A DNA stretch of 64,000 bases from Sphingomonas sp. 32-62-10 (GTDB taxonomy: Bacteria > Pseudomonadota > Alphaproteobacteria > Sphingomonadales > Sphingomonadaceae), in the NCBI GenBank assembly GCA_002280555.1, contig NCEE01000018.1, positions 42,740-106,739 on the forward strand, given 5' to 3'. Position numbers and translations under genes: made by a program. Of the stretch, positions 8,450 to 16,468 are shown piece by piece. The stretch's first letter is position 1. The number at the start of each line of letters is the position of its first letter. The notes beneath the pieces were generated by a model that worked only from the letters and a program-made list of their open reading frames with translations, made no database searches and had not been told where the DNA came from.

Positions 8450-8829
8450 ATTCGATCAATGCCTCCCAGATTTGGGCAGTAAAGAGCATCATTTGGTTTT
8501 TCGTATACTGAAAAATGGTCCTGAACTGATTCTCGCAAAACGATTGCCTCACCGAGCATCTGTCCAGTACTAAGATCTACCATCTCAAATCAGCCGGTGT
8601 TCGTTAAACTTTCCTACAAGGGCCTAATCTGTTAAGTGCTCTTGTATTCATTTCAGCTCGCTAACACTGCTCTTTCCCATCGTCGCACACCCGCAGTCGG
8701 TCGATCGCCCCGATCCGCGCCTAGCCCCACACGCGACCGAATTTTTTCCAATAGGTCATAACCTTCATAACCTTTGAGCACCCTCAAACTACCCCATCAC
8801 CCCCACACCGCGCCCGCCTCCGCAAAAGC
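8450..8829. other. Gene-free stretch at the right side of the island
   Basis: About 380 bases without a convincing gene. The left part is AT-rich like the island; base composition returns to normal near 8690. On the reverse strand 8721-8768 reads as a 15-codon frame, MKVMTYWKKFGRVWG, starting in a tandem 9-base direct repeat (aaggttatg twice). I cannot tell whether it is translated. No transposase, integrase or tRNA remnant is visible that would explain the island. Confidence 0.5.
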
Positions 8830-8860
8830 GATGGCAACCCGCAACTTCCGCAACTTCACC
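8830..8860. repeat. 31-base dispersed repeat, copy A
   Basis: It is identical over 31 bases to 27914-27944. On the reverse strand it contains the direct repeat gaagttgcg twice and lies nine bases after the glycerol kinase stop codon. Flanking bases differ between the two copies. Confidence 0.75.
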
Positions 8861-8869
8861 CCCGCAACT

Positions 8870-10348
8870 TTACGCCCCGGCCAGCCCCACCACGCTCTCC
8901 ACCGCGCGCTGCCACCCCGCCAGCCGGACCTCGCGCGTATCCCCGTCCATGCCCGGTTCGAACACCTCCACCGCGCCGCGCATCGTGCTGGCTTCCTCCA
9001 GCCCGCTGAACAGCCCGCTCCCCACGCCCGCCAGCATTGCGGCGCCCAGCGCGGTCGTCTCGGCGAAGGCGGGGCGTTCCACGGTGATGCCCAGAATGTC
9101 CGCCATGTCCTGCGCCATCCAGTTGTTGGCGACCATGCCGCCATCGATGCGTAAGGAAGCCCAGTCGACCCCGTCGGCCGCGAACGCGGTTTTCAGGTCA
9201 TGCGCCTGGTGCGCCATTGCCTCCAGCGCGGCGCGGACGATGTGCGCGCGGGTGTTGATGAAGCTGAGGCCGGAAATGCTCGCGCGCGCCTCTGGCTGCC
9301 ACCACGGCGCGCCCAGGCCGGACAGGGCAGGGACCAGATAGACCCCGCCATTATCGGCCACGCTGCGGGCGAGCGCCTCGGTCTCGGCCGCGGTACCGAT
9401 CAGCCCGACCGAATCGCGCAGCCATTTGATCAGGCTGCCCGCCACGAACACCGACCCTTCAAGCGCATAGGCGCGCTTGCCGCCCAGCTGCCACGCGACG
9501 GTGGAAAGCAGCCGGTGGCGGGAAAGTGGCGGGGTGCTGCCCGCCTGGGTCAGGATGAACGCGCCGGTGCCGAAGGTCGCCTTGGTCTGGCCGGGGGCAA
9601 GGCAGTACTGGCCGATGGTTGCCGCCTGCTGGTCGCCCGCCATGCCGCAGATCGGGATCGCCGCGCCGAACAAAGTCGTCTCGCCATAGCGCCCGGCGCA
9701 GTCGACAATTTCGGGCAGGGCGCGGGCGGGCGCGCCGAACAGGTCGATCAGCCCGTCGTCCCACCCGCCGCTGCCAATCGCCATCAGCGCAGTGCGGCTG
9801 GCATTGGTGGCGTCGGTGATGTGAAGCCCTCCAGTAAGCTTCCACACCAGCCAGCTTTCGACCGTGCCGATCGCCAGTCTGTCGCCCGCTTCGGCGAGCT
9901 GCGGCCAGTTGGCCATCGCCCAGCCGATCTTGCTGCCGCTGAAATAGGGATCGAGCAGCAGCCCGGTTTTGGCCTGCACCGTGCCCTCATGCCCCGCGTC
10001 CTTCAGGTCACGGCAGATGCTCGCGGTGCGGCGATCCTGCCAGACGATGGCGGGGGCGAGCGGTTCGCCGGTGGTCTTGTCCCAGAATACTACCGTCTCA
10101 CGCTGATTGGTGATGCCAATCGCCGCGATTTTGTCGGCACCGCCTACCGCGTCGATTGCGGCGCGAGTCACCGCCAGCGTCCGGTCCCAGATTTCGGCGG
10201 CGTCATGCTCCACCCAGCCGGGTTGCGGATAATGCTGCGTCAGTTCCATCGCTTGGGTGGCGATGCACTGTCCGTCGGGGCTGAACAGCATGGCGCGGGT
10301 CGAGGTCGTGCCCTCGTCGATCACAAGGATAAGGTCGGTCATGGCCAT
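8870..10348 (-). CDS. glpK: Glycerol kinase
   Basis: The 492-residue protein has the length of bacterial GlpK and belongs to the FGGY sugar-kinase family. It phosphorylates glycerol with ATP to glycerol 3-phosphate in the cytoplasm. Diagnostic segments are the N-terminal phosphate loop DEGTTSTRAMLF, the substrate-binding GITNQRETVVFWDK, IVWQDRRT, the signature GAPWWQPEARA and the nucleotide-binding DGGMVANNWMAQ. The start is either ATG at 10348 or the in-frame ATG at 10342; neither has a strong ribosome-binding site. No glpF or glpD lies beside it. It is divergent from the broken AI-2E-type transporter gene, with 48 bases between the starts. Confidence 0.95.
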   Translation of the reverse strand: MAMTDLILVIDEGTTSTRAMLFSPDGQCIATQAMELTQHYPQPGWVEHDAAEIWDRTLAVTRAAIDAVGGADKIAAIGITNQRETVVFWDKTTGEPLAPAIVWQDRRTASICRDLKDAGHEGTVQAKTGLLLDPYFSGSKIGWAMANWPQLAEAGDRLAIGTVESWLVWKLTGGLHITDATNASRTALMAIGSGGWDDGLIDLFGAPARALPEIVDCAGRYGETTLFGAAIPICGMAGDQQAATIGQYCLAPGQTKATFGTGAFILTQAGSTPPLSRHRLLSTVAWQLGGKRAYALEGSVFVAGSLIKWLRDSVGLIGTAAETEALARSVADNGGVYLVPALSGLGAPWWQPEARASISGLSFINTRAHIVRAALEAMAHQAHDLKTAFAADGVDWASLRIDGGMVANNWMAQDMADILGITVERPAFAETTALGAAMLAGVGSGLFSGLEEASTMRGAVEVFEPGMDGDTREVRLAGWQRAVESVVGLAGA

Positions 10349-10396
10349 ATGGCTAGCCGGGATTACAAGCGAGTGGAATGCCGTTAGAGTGAAACC

Positions 10397-11598
10397 ATGG
10401 ATGAACCCGTCGGCCCGATGCGAACCCCTGATGATGACGCCCCCGTGCCCGGGGGTGCGGCCAGCGCTGCGCCGCGTGTGTCGGCAGGCTCGCCGGTGAT
10501 GGGGGTAGGGGTGCCGCAGCCCGATGCGCGGGCGAGCGCGCTCGATGCGGAAACATTGCGCCGGGATCGGCTGCTCGCCTCGCTCACCTTGATCGCCGGG
10601 CTCGGGCTGGCGCTCGCCTTGCCATTCGCGCTGAAGGCGAGCGGCGGCGCGTGCCCGCGGCGCTGGCGTCGCTGCTCTGCGTGCTGCTGTTCCTCGCGGC
10701 GGCGAACATCGCGCTCGCCGCGATCATCGTGCCCGCCGCGCAGTTTTTCCGCCAGTTGCCCGAAAAGATCGGGCAGATTCAGATGAACATCAAGCCGCTG
10801 CTCGATCTCTATTCGAGCCTCAACAAATATGTCGATGATACCGCGATGCGGCTGGCGGCAGGCGGCGCCGAAAAGATGGCGAGCGTGGCACAGGCGACCA
10901 ACGTGCCGCCGCGCTCGCTGATCGAACTGATCGCCAGCGCCGCGCCGACCGTGTTCATCCAGATTTTCTTCGGCACCCTGGTGGTGTTCTTCTTCCTGTC
11001 AGGCTGGACGCGGCTGCGGCGGCGCACGATCACCAGCCGCTCGAGCTTCGATGGCGCGATGGCGACCGCGCGCGTGATCCAGGACGTGGTCGACGATACG
11101 TCCTCCTATCTGGGCACGATTACCGCGATCAACCTGTCGCTGGGGCTGTTCGTGGCGTTCGCACTGTGGCTGATGGGGATGCCCTATCCGCTGATGTGGG
11201 GCGGCATCGTCGCGCTGCTCAACTACGTGCCCTATTTCGGACCGATCGTCGCGGCGCTGCTGCTCGCGCTCGGCGGATTGATGGTGTTCAGCGATCTGTG
11301 GGTGGCGTTGATACCCGCCTTCATCGTGATTGGCGCGCATTTGGTTGAGGCGAATGCAATCACCCCGCTGATCGTCGGTCACCGGCTGACGATCAACCCG
11401 ATCATGATCCTGATTTCCCTGAGCTTCTGGGGGTGGGTGTGGGGCACGCCGGGCGCGCTGCTCGCGGTGCCTTTGCTGATCATCCTGCAGACCGTGATCG
11501 GCGCGGCGGGGCAGCCCGATATCGCCGGTTTCCTGTTTGAACACGGCACCCTGGACCATCAGCGACGGCGCGATGAACGGGCGTCGCGGGGGGGCTAG
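10397..11598 (+). pseudogene. AI-2E family transporter (PerM-like), broken by an internal frameshifting deletion
   Basis: The first frame from 10397 encodes a Pro/Ala-rich N-terminus and a first membrane helix (LLASLTLIAGLGLALALPFALKA). The family sequence then continues in another frame from about 10639 as ERRRVPAALASLL and runs to 11598, with the usual helices and the end region PLIVGHRLTINPIMIL. Between the two parts, roughly 25 residues that homologs have here (the second membrane helix region) are missing, and the frame changes. The lesion is therefore a deletion not divisible by three. The downstream part has an open frame from 10651 (315 residues) that might be made alone. The alternative is a sequencing error, but a lost segment is harder to explain that way. 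Confidence 0.75.
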
Positions 11599-11631
11599 GG
11601 GTAAGCCTGCTGGCGATCGTGCGCTCGACGG

Positions 11632-11660
11632 TTGACACTGCCCGGTAGCTAAACTAGTTG
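11632..11660 (+). promoter_or_regulatory. Possible sigma-70 promoter of tRNA-Asp
   Basis: A perfect TTGACA lies at 11632-11637. With a 16-17 base spacer the -10 region would be ctagtt/tagttg at 11654-11660, a weak match. It sits about 20 bases before the tRNA gene. The -35 element is good and the -10 is doubtful. Confidence 0.4.
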
Positions 11661-11680
11661 CCGCGCCTCACGCTTTACAA

Positions 11681-11757
<77 letters not shown>

Positions 11758-11860
11758 TAGCGCGCAGTCAAGCGCGGATTAAAGCTTTTCATTTAGTCCC
11801 TTCTGGAATTTATCGCCCACGCGTAGTATCGTTGCGGTTGGTCGCAACGGAGGGGCAATA

Positions 11861-12850
11861 ATGCGCTGGCTGTTTCCACTCACTGTTCTGTTGATGGTAT
11901 CTGCTTGTACACCGCCGACCCAGACGACTACCGACAACGCTATGGTTAGCGAAATGTCCGCCGACGAAGGCGACGCGATGGCAACCGACAACATGACCGC
12001 AACCGACGGCGCGATGATGTCGAACGACGCGATGATGTCTAACAACGCGATGATGTCGAGCGTCGAGATGGACATGAACGCCGTGGACGCAAATGCTATG
12101 GATACACCGACTGGCGACCGTTCGCCACCGATCGCTGACAACGTGGGCGATGACGTGGTGGAAAGAACTTATTTTTGTGAATTAGTAAAGGAATTCATCA
12201 ATTCAACGGAATGTCGGTTTATAGAGGTTCAAAAACAACATCTTAGCGCTGGTATTGCCGCATTTAAGCCGCCGTCGACAATGGTTGTCGGTCAGTCTAC
12301 CGACCTGATGATTGCTCTCGGAGACCGCCAACAAGTTTCAAAATTCGATGATGTACTCGGTGACAATACCTCCGCGCGAGTCGAAGTAAAAGTGCAAATG
12401 GGCCGTTACATGAGGGCGACGCTGTCGGGAAGTTCGTTTTCGATCGAGTCGCTGGATGACGCGCAAAAGGATCTCGGTGCCAGTGAATTCGCGACATGGC
12501 ATTGGCGCGTTACACCTAAAGAAGCGGGTGAACACCCGCTCATTCTAAAAGTTGAAACAAATGCGATCGCATCTAACGGTAAGCCGACAATGCTCGAGCT
12601 TGCCGCAAAAAGAGTTGTAATAAACGTTGATGTGGATCCTAAGCAAAGGCGCAAAAATTTTTTTAAAGAAGTGCAAGAATTTTTCGATTATTTAACAGAA
12701 ACGCTGGGTAGCGGAAAAAATCTGCTAATTGCAGTTAGTGGATTAATTGTCGCTGCTGGTGTGGTTTACGCCGCGATCCGTAACTTCCGAAAAAACGGTG
12801 AGTCATTTGATAATTCCGGTAATAAATCGGATAAACCCCCGACTGTATAG
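11861..12850 (+). CDS. Anonymous lipoprotein with Met/Asn/Asp-rich repeats and C-terminal membrane helix
   Basis: The 329-residue product begins with a lipoprotein signal, MRWLFPLTVLLMVSAC, with the lipobox cysteine at 16. Residues 25-85 are low complexity, with three copies of a DAMMSN-like unit made by a repeated 18-base DNA motif. A globular part follows (about 105-265) containing GRYMRATLSG, ATWHWRVTP and GEHPLILKVE, which looks beta-rich. The tail has charged residues, a membrane helix (NLLIAVSGLIVAAGVVYAAI, about 290-310) and a charged end. A lipid anchor plus a C-terminal helix is unusual. The coding DNA becomes clearly AT-rich after about 12170. It lies alone after tRNA-Asp and is convergent with DUF2842, seven bases away. 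I do not recognise a function. Confidence 0.8.
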   Translation: MRWLFPLTVLLMVSACTPPTQTTTDNAMVSEMSADEGDAMATDNMTATDGAMMSNDAMMSNNAMMSSVEMDMNAVDANAMDTPTGDRSPPIADNVGDDVVERTYFCELVKEFINSTECRFIEVQKQHLSAGIAAFKPPSTMVVGQSTDLMIALGDRQQVSKFDDVLGDNTSARVEVKVQMGRYMRATLSGSSFSIESLDDAQKDLGASEFATWHWRVTPKEAGEHPLILKVETNAIASNGKPTMLELAAKRVVINVDVDPKQRRKNFFKEVQEFFDYLTETLGSGKNLLIAVSGLIVAAGVVYAAIRNFRKNGESFDNSGNKSDKPPTV

Positions 12851-12857
12851 GGCCAAT

Positions 12858-13064
12858 TTAGCGCCAGCGCCCGGTTTCCATCCACAGCAGCAGCGGCTTC
12901 ATTGGCATGATCCAGACGATGCCGACGAACGCATAGAACGCCATCTGCATCACCACGGGCCATGCCGAAATCGTGTCCGCCAGGCTGGCAATCAGCACCG
13001 CCCAAATGAAAATCGAGGCGATCATGATCAGCGCGCCCGCAGGTTTACGCCAGCTTGGGGTCAT
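12858..13064 (-). CDS. DUF2842 small membrane protein
   Basis: The 68-residue protein has two predicted membrane helices (ALIMIASIFIWAVLIASLAD and MQMAFYAFVGIVWIMP) and ends in PLLLWMETGRWR, the typical arrangement of DUF2842 proteins of alphaproteobacteria. Its ATG overlaps the stop of the folate cyclo-ligase gene by four bases (ATGA), so the two are translationally coupled. Function unknown. Confidence 0.88.
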   Translation of the reverse strand: MTPSWRKPAGALIMIASIFIWAVLIASLADTISAWPVVMQMAFYAFVGIVWIMPMKPLLLWMETGRWR

Positions 13065-13618
13065 AAGTTTTGCTCCGGACGGTTCCAGCCATATTCATCA
13101 ATGACGCCGTGAAGCGGAACATCCCACGGGTCGACAGGCAACGCATCGACTCGCTGGATGGACCAGGCGATGCCGATCCTCAATACCGCCGGAAGGTCAG
13201 CAAAGGCACGATCATAATAGCCTGCCCCCTGGCCCAGCCGGTTGAGCGCCCGGTCAAACACAAGCAATGGGGTGAGGACGATATCTGGTTCGACTGGTTC
13301 GGCATCGGCATCGGGTTGGCGCACACCCATCGGTCCCGCAACGAGGAGATCGCCCTCATGCCAGGTCAGGAAGCGCATCGGGTTGGCGCGGCTGGTGATA
13401 TGAGGCAGCGCGACCGTCCAGCCGCGGTTGCGGGCAGCAATCATCAGAATGTTTGGGTCCGCCTCGCCAGGCATCGCAATGTAACCGGCAATGGTGCCGC
13501 GACCGGTCAATCGATCGAGATAATCATGCGGCGGGATGATCGGCGGCCCGACTTTAGCATAGGCTAGCCGTTTGCGCCGCATATCGTCGCGCAATTCAGC
13601 CTTCAAACGATGCGACAT
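13061..13618 (-). CDS. 5-formyltetrahydrofolate cyclo-ligase
   Basis: The 185-residue enzyme converts 5-formyl-THF to 5,10-methenyl-THF using ATP. Family signs are the basic N-terminus (LRDDMRRKRLAY), the folate/phosphate segment LTPLLVFDRALNRLGQGAGYYDR near 118-140 (LGxGxGYYDR signature) and WSIQRVDALPVDPWDVPLHGVI near the end. It lies downstream of zapA and 6S RNA, the same order as zapA-ssrS-fau (ygfA) in many proteobacteria. A GGGAGAATGAA leader overlaps the end of the 6S region, so it may be translated from read-through of 6S RNA. Confidence 0.95.
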   Translation of the reverse strand: MSHRLKAELRDDMRRKRLAYAKVGPPIIPPHDYLDRLTGRGTIAGYIAMPGEADPNILMIAARNRGWTVALPHITSRANPMRFLTWHEGDLLVAGPMGVRQPDADAEPVEPDIVLTPLLVFDRALNRLGQGAGYYDRAFADLPAVLRIGIAWSIQRVDALPVDPWDVPLHGVIDEYGWNRPEQNL

Positions 13619-13642
13619 TTCATTCTCCCGGCCGGGAGGAGT

Positions 13643-13799
13643 GGCGGGACCACCATGGCCGTTTGCCTGAATATCCTCTGACGCCAGTAACGTCAGGTGG
13701 GGACCATGTTCTCGGACCAGGATCCGCGAAGGGACAGCCCCCTAGGAAGAATAATCGCCTCAGGGATGTTCGTGAAGCTCGTACCGGGCAGTACCCGCC
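13643..13799 (-). ncRNA. ssrS: 6S RNA
   Basis: The region between zapA and the cyclo-ligase gene holds about 190 non-coding bases. On the reverse strand the ends ggcgggtactgcc and ggtggtcccgcc pair to form a closing stem. The middle contains ccctgaggcgattattc, matching the conserved ctgagccgatatttca of E. coli 6S RNA as I remember it, opposite a second strand ggatattcagg. Position, direction, length (about 157 nt) and central bubble all fit the RNA that binds sigma-70 holoenzyme in stationary phase. The exact ends are estimates from the closing stem. Confidence 0.82.
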
Positions 13800-13809
13800 G
13801 CGTATGCAT

Positions 13810-14139
13810 TTAGGCGCTTTCGGGTGGTTTCTCAAGGGCGGCGGCAATTGCCTCCAGCCGATCGGCTAATCGTTCGAGATCGGGCAGGTCAGCGCTGGGC
13901 GTCGCCATCTGCGCGGGGTCGCTGGGGGCCACACGTCGTTCGGCTTCATCCAACGCATCGGCGAGCATCAGCGCGACATAGAGCATCGATCGTTCGGCGT
14001 TCATCCCGCCCGAGGCGCGTTCGGCAGCGGCCCAGCGTGAATCGAGCTTCGTGGCGATCCGGCGAAACTGATCTTCGCTACCATCCCGACACGGTATGCG
14101 GTGCTGGCGATCGCCAATCGACAGGACGACTTCGGCCAT
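13810..14139 (-). CDS. zapA: Cell division protein ZapA
   Basis: The 109-residue protein starts MAEVVLSIGDRQHRIPCRDG, the N-terminal ZapA strand-turn-strand, followed by the helix containing NAERSMLYVALMLADALDEAE and a C-terminal coiled-coil-forming segment rich in Leu, Ala and Glu (78-105). ZapA bundles FtsZ filaments at the division site. Its start codon overlaps the stop of the upstream small coiled-coil gene (TAATG). Position next to 6S RNA supports the call. Confidence 0.93.
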   Translation of the reverse strand: MAEVVLSIGDRQHRIPCRDGSEDQFRRIATKLDSRWAAAERASGGMNAERSMLYVALMLADALDEAERRVAPSDPAQMATPSADLPDLERLADRLEAIAAALEKPPESA

Positions 14140-14336
14140 TATTCGGCGCGATCGGCGAGCACGCCGTCGAGCACGCCGTCGAGCGCGCGCACGGCCTCAG
14201 CCATGCTGTGCTTCAGGGCAGCGTGGCGCTTAGTCAGGGTGTCGTCAGGCGCAGGACGGTCAGCAAGGGCCGCCTCGATTCGGGCAAGAGCGCGATCGAT
14301 CCGATCCGCTGCCGACTGGGTTTGAGCGTCGACCAT
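14139..14336 (-). CDS. Small coiled-coil protein upstream of zapA
   Basis: The 65-residue product starts MVDAQTQSAADRIDRALARI and consists of a likely helical hairpin with heptad-like spacing (RIDRALARIEAALADR, then ALKHSMAEAVRALDGVLDGVL). Sphingomonads often have such a small protein just before zapA. The frame extends upstream to 14417 but the extra residues look non-coding and would overlap the transketolase promoter region. Its stop overlaps the zapA start by one base, so the two are coupled. It may act in division with ZapA; this is inferred from position only. Confidence 0.72.
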   Translation of the reverse strand: MVDAQTQSAADRIDRALARIEAALADRPAPDDTLTKRHAALKHSMAEAVRALDGVLDGVLADRAE

Positions 14337-14490
14337 GGGCGTTAGCCTAGCATGGCGGCACCGCACGGCAAGCTGCGAATCGATCACAAGGTTGACGGCG
14401 CGGCCCCGCCACCGCAAAGACGCGCGTCATTGTTCACCTGCCGGTTTCTGCTGCGTTTTGGACGCCTGCCGGCAATCCGGGAAGAATCCG

Positions 14491-16455
14491 ATGGGCGTTA
14501 CGCCGACCGATCTCGCCAATGCCATTCGCGCGCTGTCGATGGACGCCGTAGAAGCGGCAAATTCTGGGCATCCTGGCATGCCGATGGGCATGGCCGATGC
14601 GGCAACGGTGTTGTTCACCCGTTATCTGAAATTCAACCCTGCCGATCCGCGCTGGCCTGATCGCGATCGCTTTGTGCTATCGGCTGGGCACGGATCGATG
14701 CTGATCTATTCGCTGCTGCACCTGACCGGCTATGCGCGGCCAACGATCGACGACATCCGCCAATTCCGCAAGCTCGGCAGCCCCTGTGCGGGGCACCCCG
14801 AGAATTTCGAGCTGGCGGGTGTCGAATGTACGACCGGGCCGTTGGGGCAGGGCGTCGCGATGGCGGTGGGCATGGCAATGGCCGAGCGGCATTTGAATGC
14901 AACCTTCGGCGACGATCTGGTCGATCACCGCACCTGGGTGGTCGCTGGTGACGGGTGCCTGATGGAAGGCGTGAACCATGAGGCGGTTGGCCTCGCCGGG
15001 CATCTGAGTCTCGGTCGGCTGAACGTGCTGTGGGACGATAACAAGATCACGATCGACGGCGCGGTCAGCCTTTCGTCGAGCGAGGATATTCCGGCGCGGT
15101 ACCGGGCTTCGGGCTGGCATGTCGCTGAATGCGACGGGCATGACGGCGATGATGTCGCCCGCGCGATCGAGGAAGCACTTGCTGATCCGCGCCCATCGCT
15201 GATCCGGTGCCAGACGATCATCGGCAAGGGGGCGCCCAACAAGCAGGGCACGTCGGCTACCCACGGTGCTGCACTGGGCGGCGCTGAGGTGGCAGCGGCG
15301 CGCGAAACGCTTGGCTGGCCGCATGCGCCGTTCGAGATTCCGGCAGAGATTAAAGCTGCCTGGGCCGAATTTGGCGCGCGCGGCGCGAGTGTTCAGGCTG
15401 AGTGGACGCAACGGCTCACAAGCCATTCGGATCGTGATGAATTCAGCCGTCGGATGGCGGGCGCTGTCGATCTTGAGGACGCGACTGGCTGGGCATTTTC
15501 GACCTGGGACAAGATGCCCGCCTCGGTCGCCACCCGCAAAGCGTCCGAACTGGTGCTCGAAGGCTTGGCGGCGGCAATGCCGGAGCTGGTCGGCGGATCG
15601 GCTGATCTGACGGGGTCGAACAACACCAAAGCCAAGGTGCAGGCCCCGCTGACGCGCGACAATTATGCCGGGCGCTACGTTTATTACGGCATCCGCGAGT
15701 TCGGCATGGCGGCGGCAATGAACGGGATGGCGCTGCACGGCGGGGTGATCCCTTATGGCGGCACTTTCCTGGTGTTCTCCGATTATGCCCGTCCGGCGAT
15801 CCGGCTATCGGCGCTGCAGCGCACGCGGGCCATTTATGTGATGACGCATGATTCGATCGGGCTCGGCGAGGACGGCCCGACGCATCAACCGATCGAGCAT
15901 GTCATGAGCCTGCGGATGATCCCAAACCTCGATGTGTATCGCCCCGCTGACTCGGTCGAGACAGCGGAATGCTGGGCGCTGGCGTTGGCCAAGCAGGATG
16001 GCCCCGGGTTGCTCGCGCTAACTCGCCAGAATTTGCAGCAGCTGCGTGAAGGCGGCGACATGCTGAGCGCAAAGGGCGCGTATCGGCTGCGGTCGGCGGT
16101 TGCAGCACGCCAGGTGGTCGTGATCGCCACGGGGTCCGAAGTGCAGATTGCAGTCGCGGTCGCAGCGGCACTCGAAGCACAGGGGATTGGTGCCGATGTC
16201 GTGTCGATGCCGTGCTGGTCGCGCTTTGATGCGCAGGATTCAGCGTACCGGGCGGACGTGCTGCCCGCAGATGTACTGCGCGTGTCGATCGAAGCAGGAA
16301 CGACCCTGGGTTGGGAACGCTACACAGGCGATAACGGGCTGCGGTTCGGCATCGACACCTTTGGGGCGTCTGCGCCGATCGACGCGCTTTATGAGTATTT
16401 CGGGCTAACGGCCGACGCAATCGTGCCGCAGATCATTACCAAATTACAGAACTGA
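14491..16455 (+). CDS. tkt: Transketolase
   Basis: The 654-residue thiamine-diphosphate enzyme transfers two-carbon ketol units in the pentose phosphate pathway. It has NSGHPGMPMGMA near residue 25, the glycine-rich TGPLGQGVAMAVGMA, the ThDP/Mg motif GDGCLMEGVNHEA followed by N(K/I)ITIDG near 155-190, and the pyrimidine-binding domain with YVYYGIREFGMAAAMNG. The ATG at 14491 has a GGGAAGAA ribosome-binding site; the frame open to 14335 is arginine- and cysteine-rich and overlaps the divergent gene. It is the first gene of a glycolysis/Calvin-like set, tkt-gap-MOSC-pgk, on the same strand. Confidence 0.96.
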   Translation: MGVTPTDLANAIRALSMDAVEAANSGHPGMPMGMADAATVLFTRYLKFNPADPRWPDRDRFVLSAGHGSMLIYSLLHLTGYARPTIDDIRQFRKLGSPCAGHPENFELAGVECTTGPLGQGVAMAVGMAMAERHLNATFGDDLVDHRTWVVAGDGCLMEGVNHEAVGLAGHLSLGRLNVLWDDNKITIDGAVSLSSSEDIPARYRASGWHVAECDGHDGDDVARAIEEALADPRPSLIRCQTIIGKGAPNKQGTSATHGAALGGAEVAAARETLGWPHAPFEIPAEIKAAWAEFGARGASVQAEWTQRLTSHSDRDEFSRRMAGAVDLEDATGWAFSTWDKMPASVATRKASELVLEGLAAAMPELVGGSADLTGSNNTKAKVQAPLTRDNYAGRYVYYGIREFGMAAAMNGMALHGGVIPYGGTFLVFSDYARPAIRLSALQRTRAIYVMTHDSIGLGEDGPTHQPIEHVMSLRMIPNLDVYRPADSVETAECWALALAKQDGPGLLALTRQNLQQLREGGDMLSAKGAYRLRSAVAARQVVVIATGSEVQIAVAVAAALEAQGIGADVVSMPCWSRFDAQDSAYRADVLPADVLRVSIEAGTTLGWERYTGDNGLRFGIDTFGASAPIDALYEYFGLTADAIVPQIITKLQN

Positions 16456-16468
16456 CGGAGTTATTTCG

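Noticed and set aside
14677..15738. 353-residue reverse frame across transketolase
   Set aside because: No recognisable domain, no ribosome-binding site, and transketolase is complete on the other strand.
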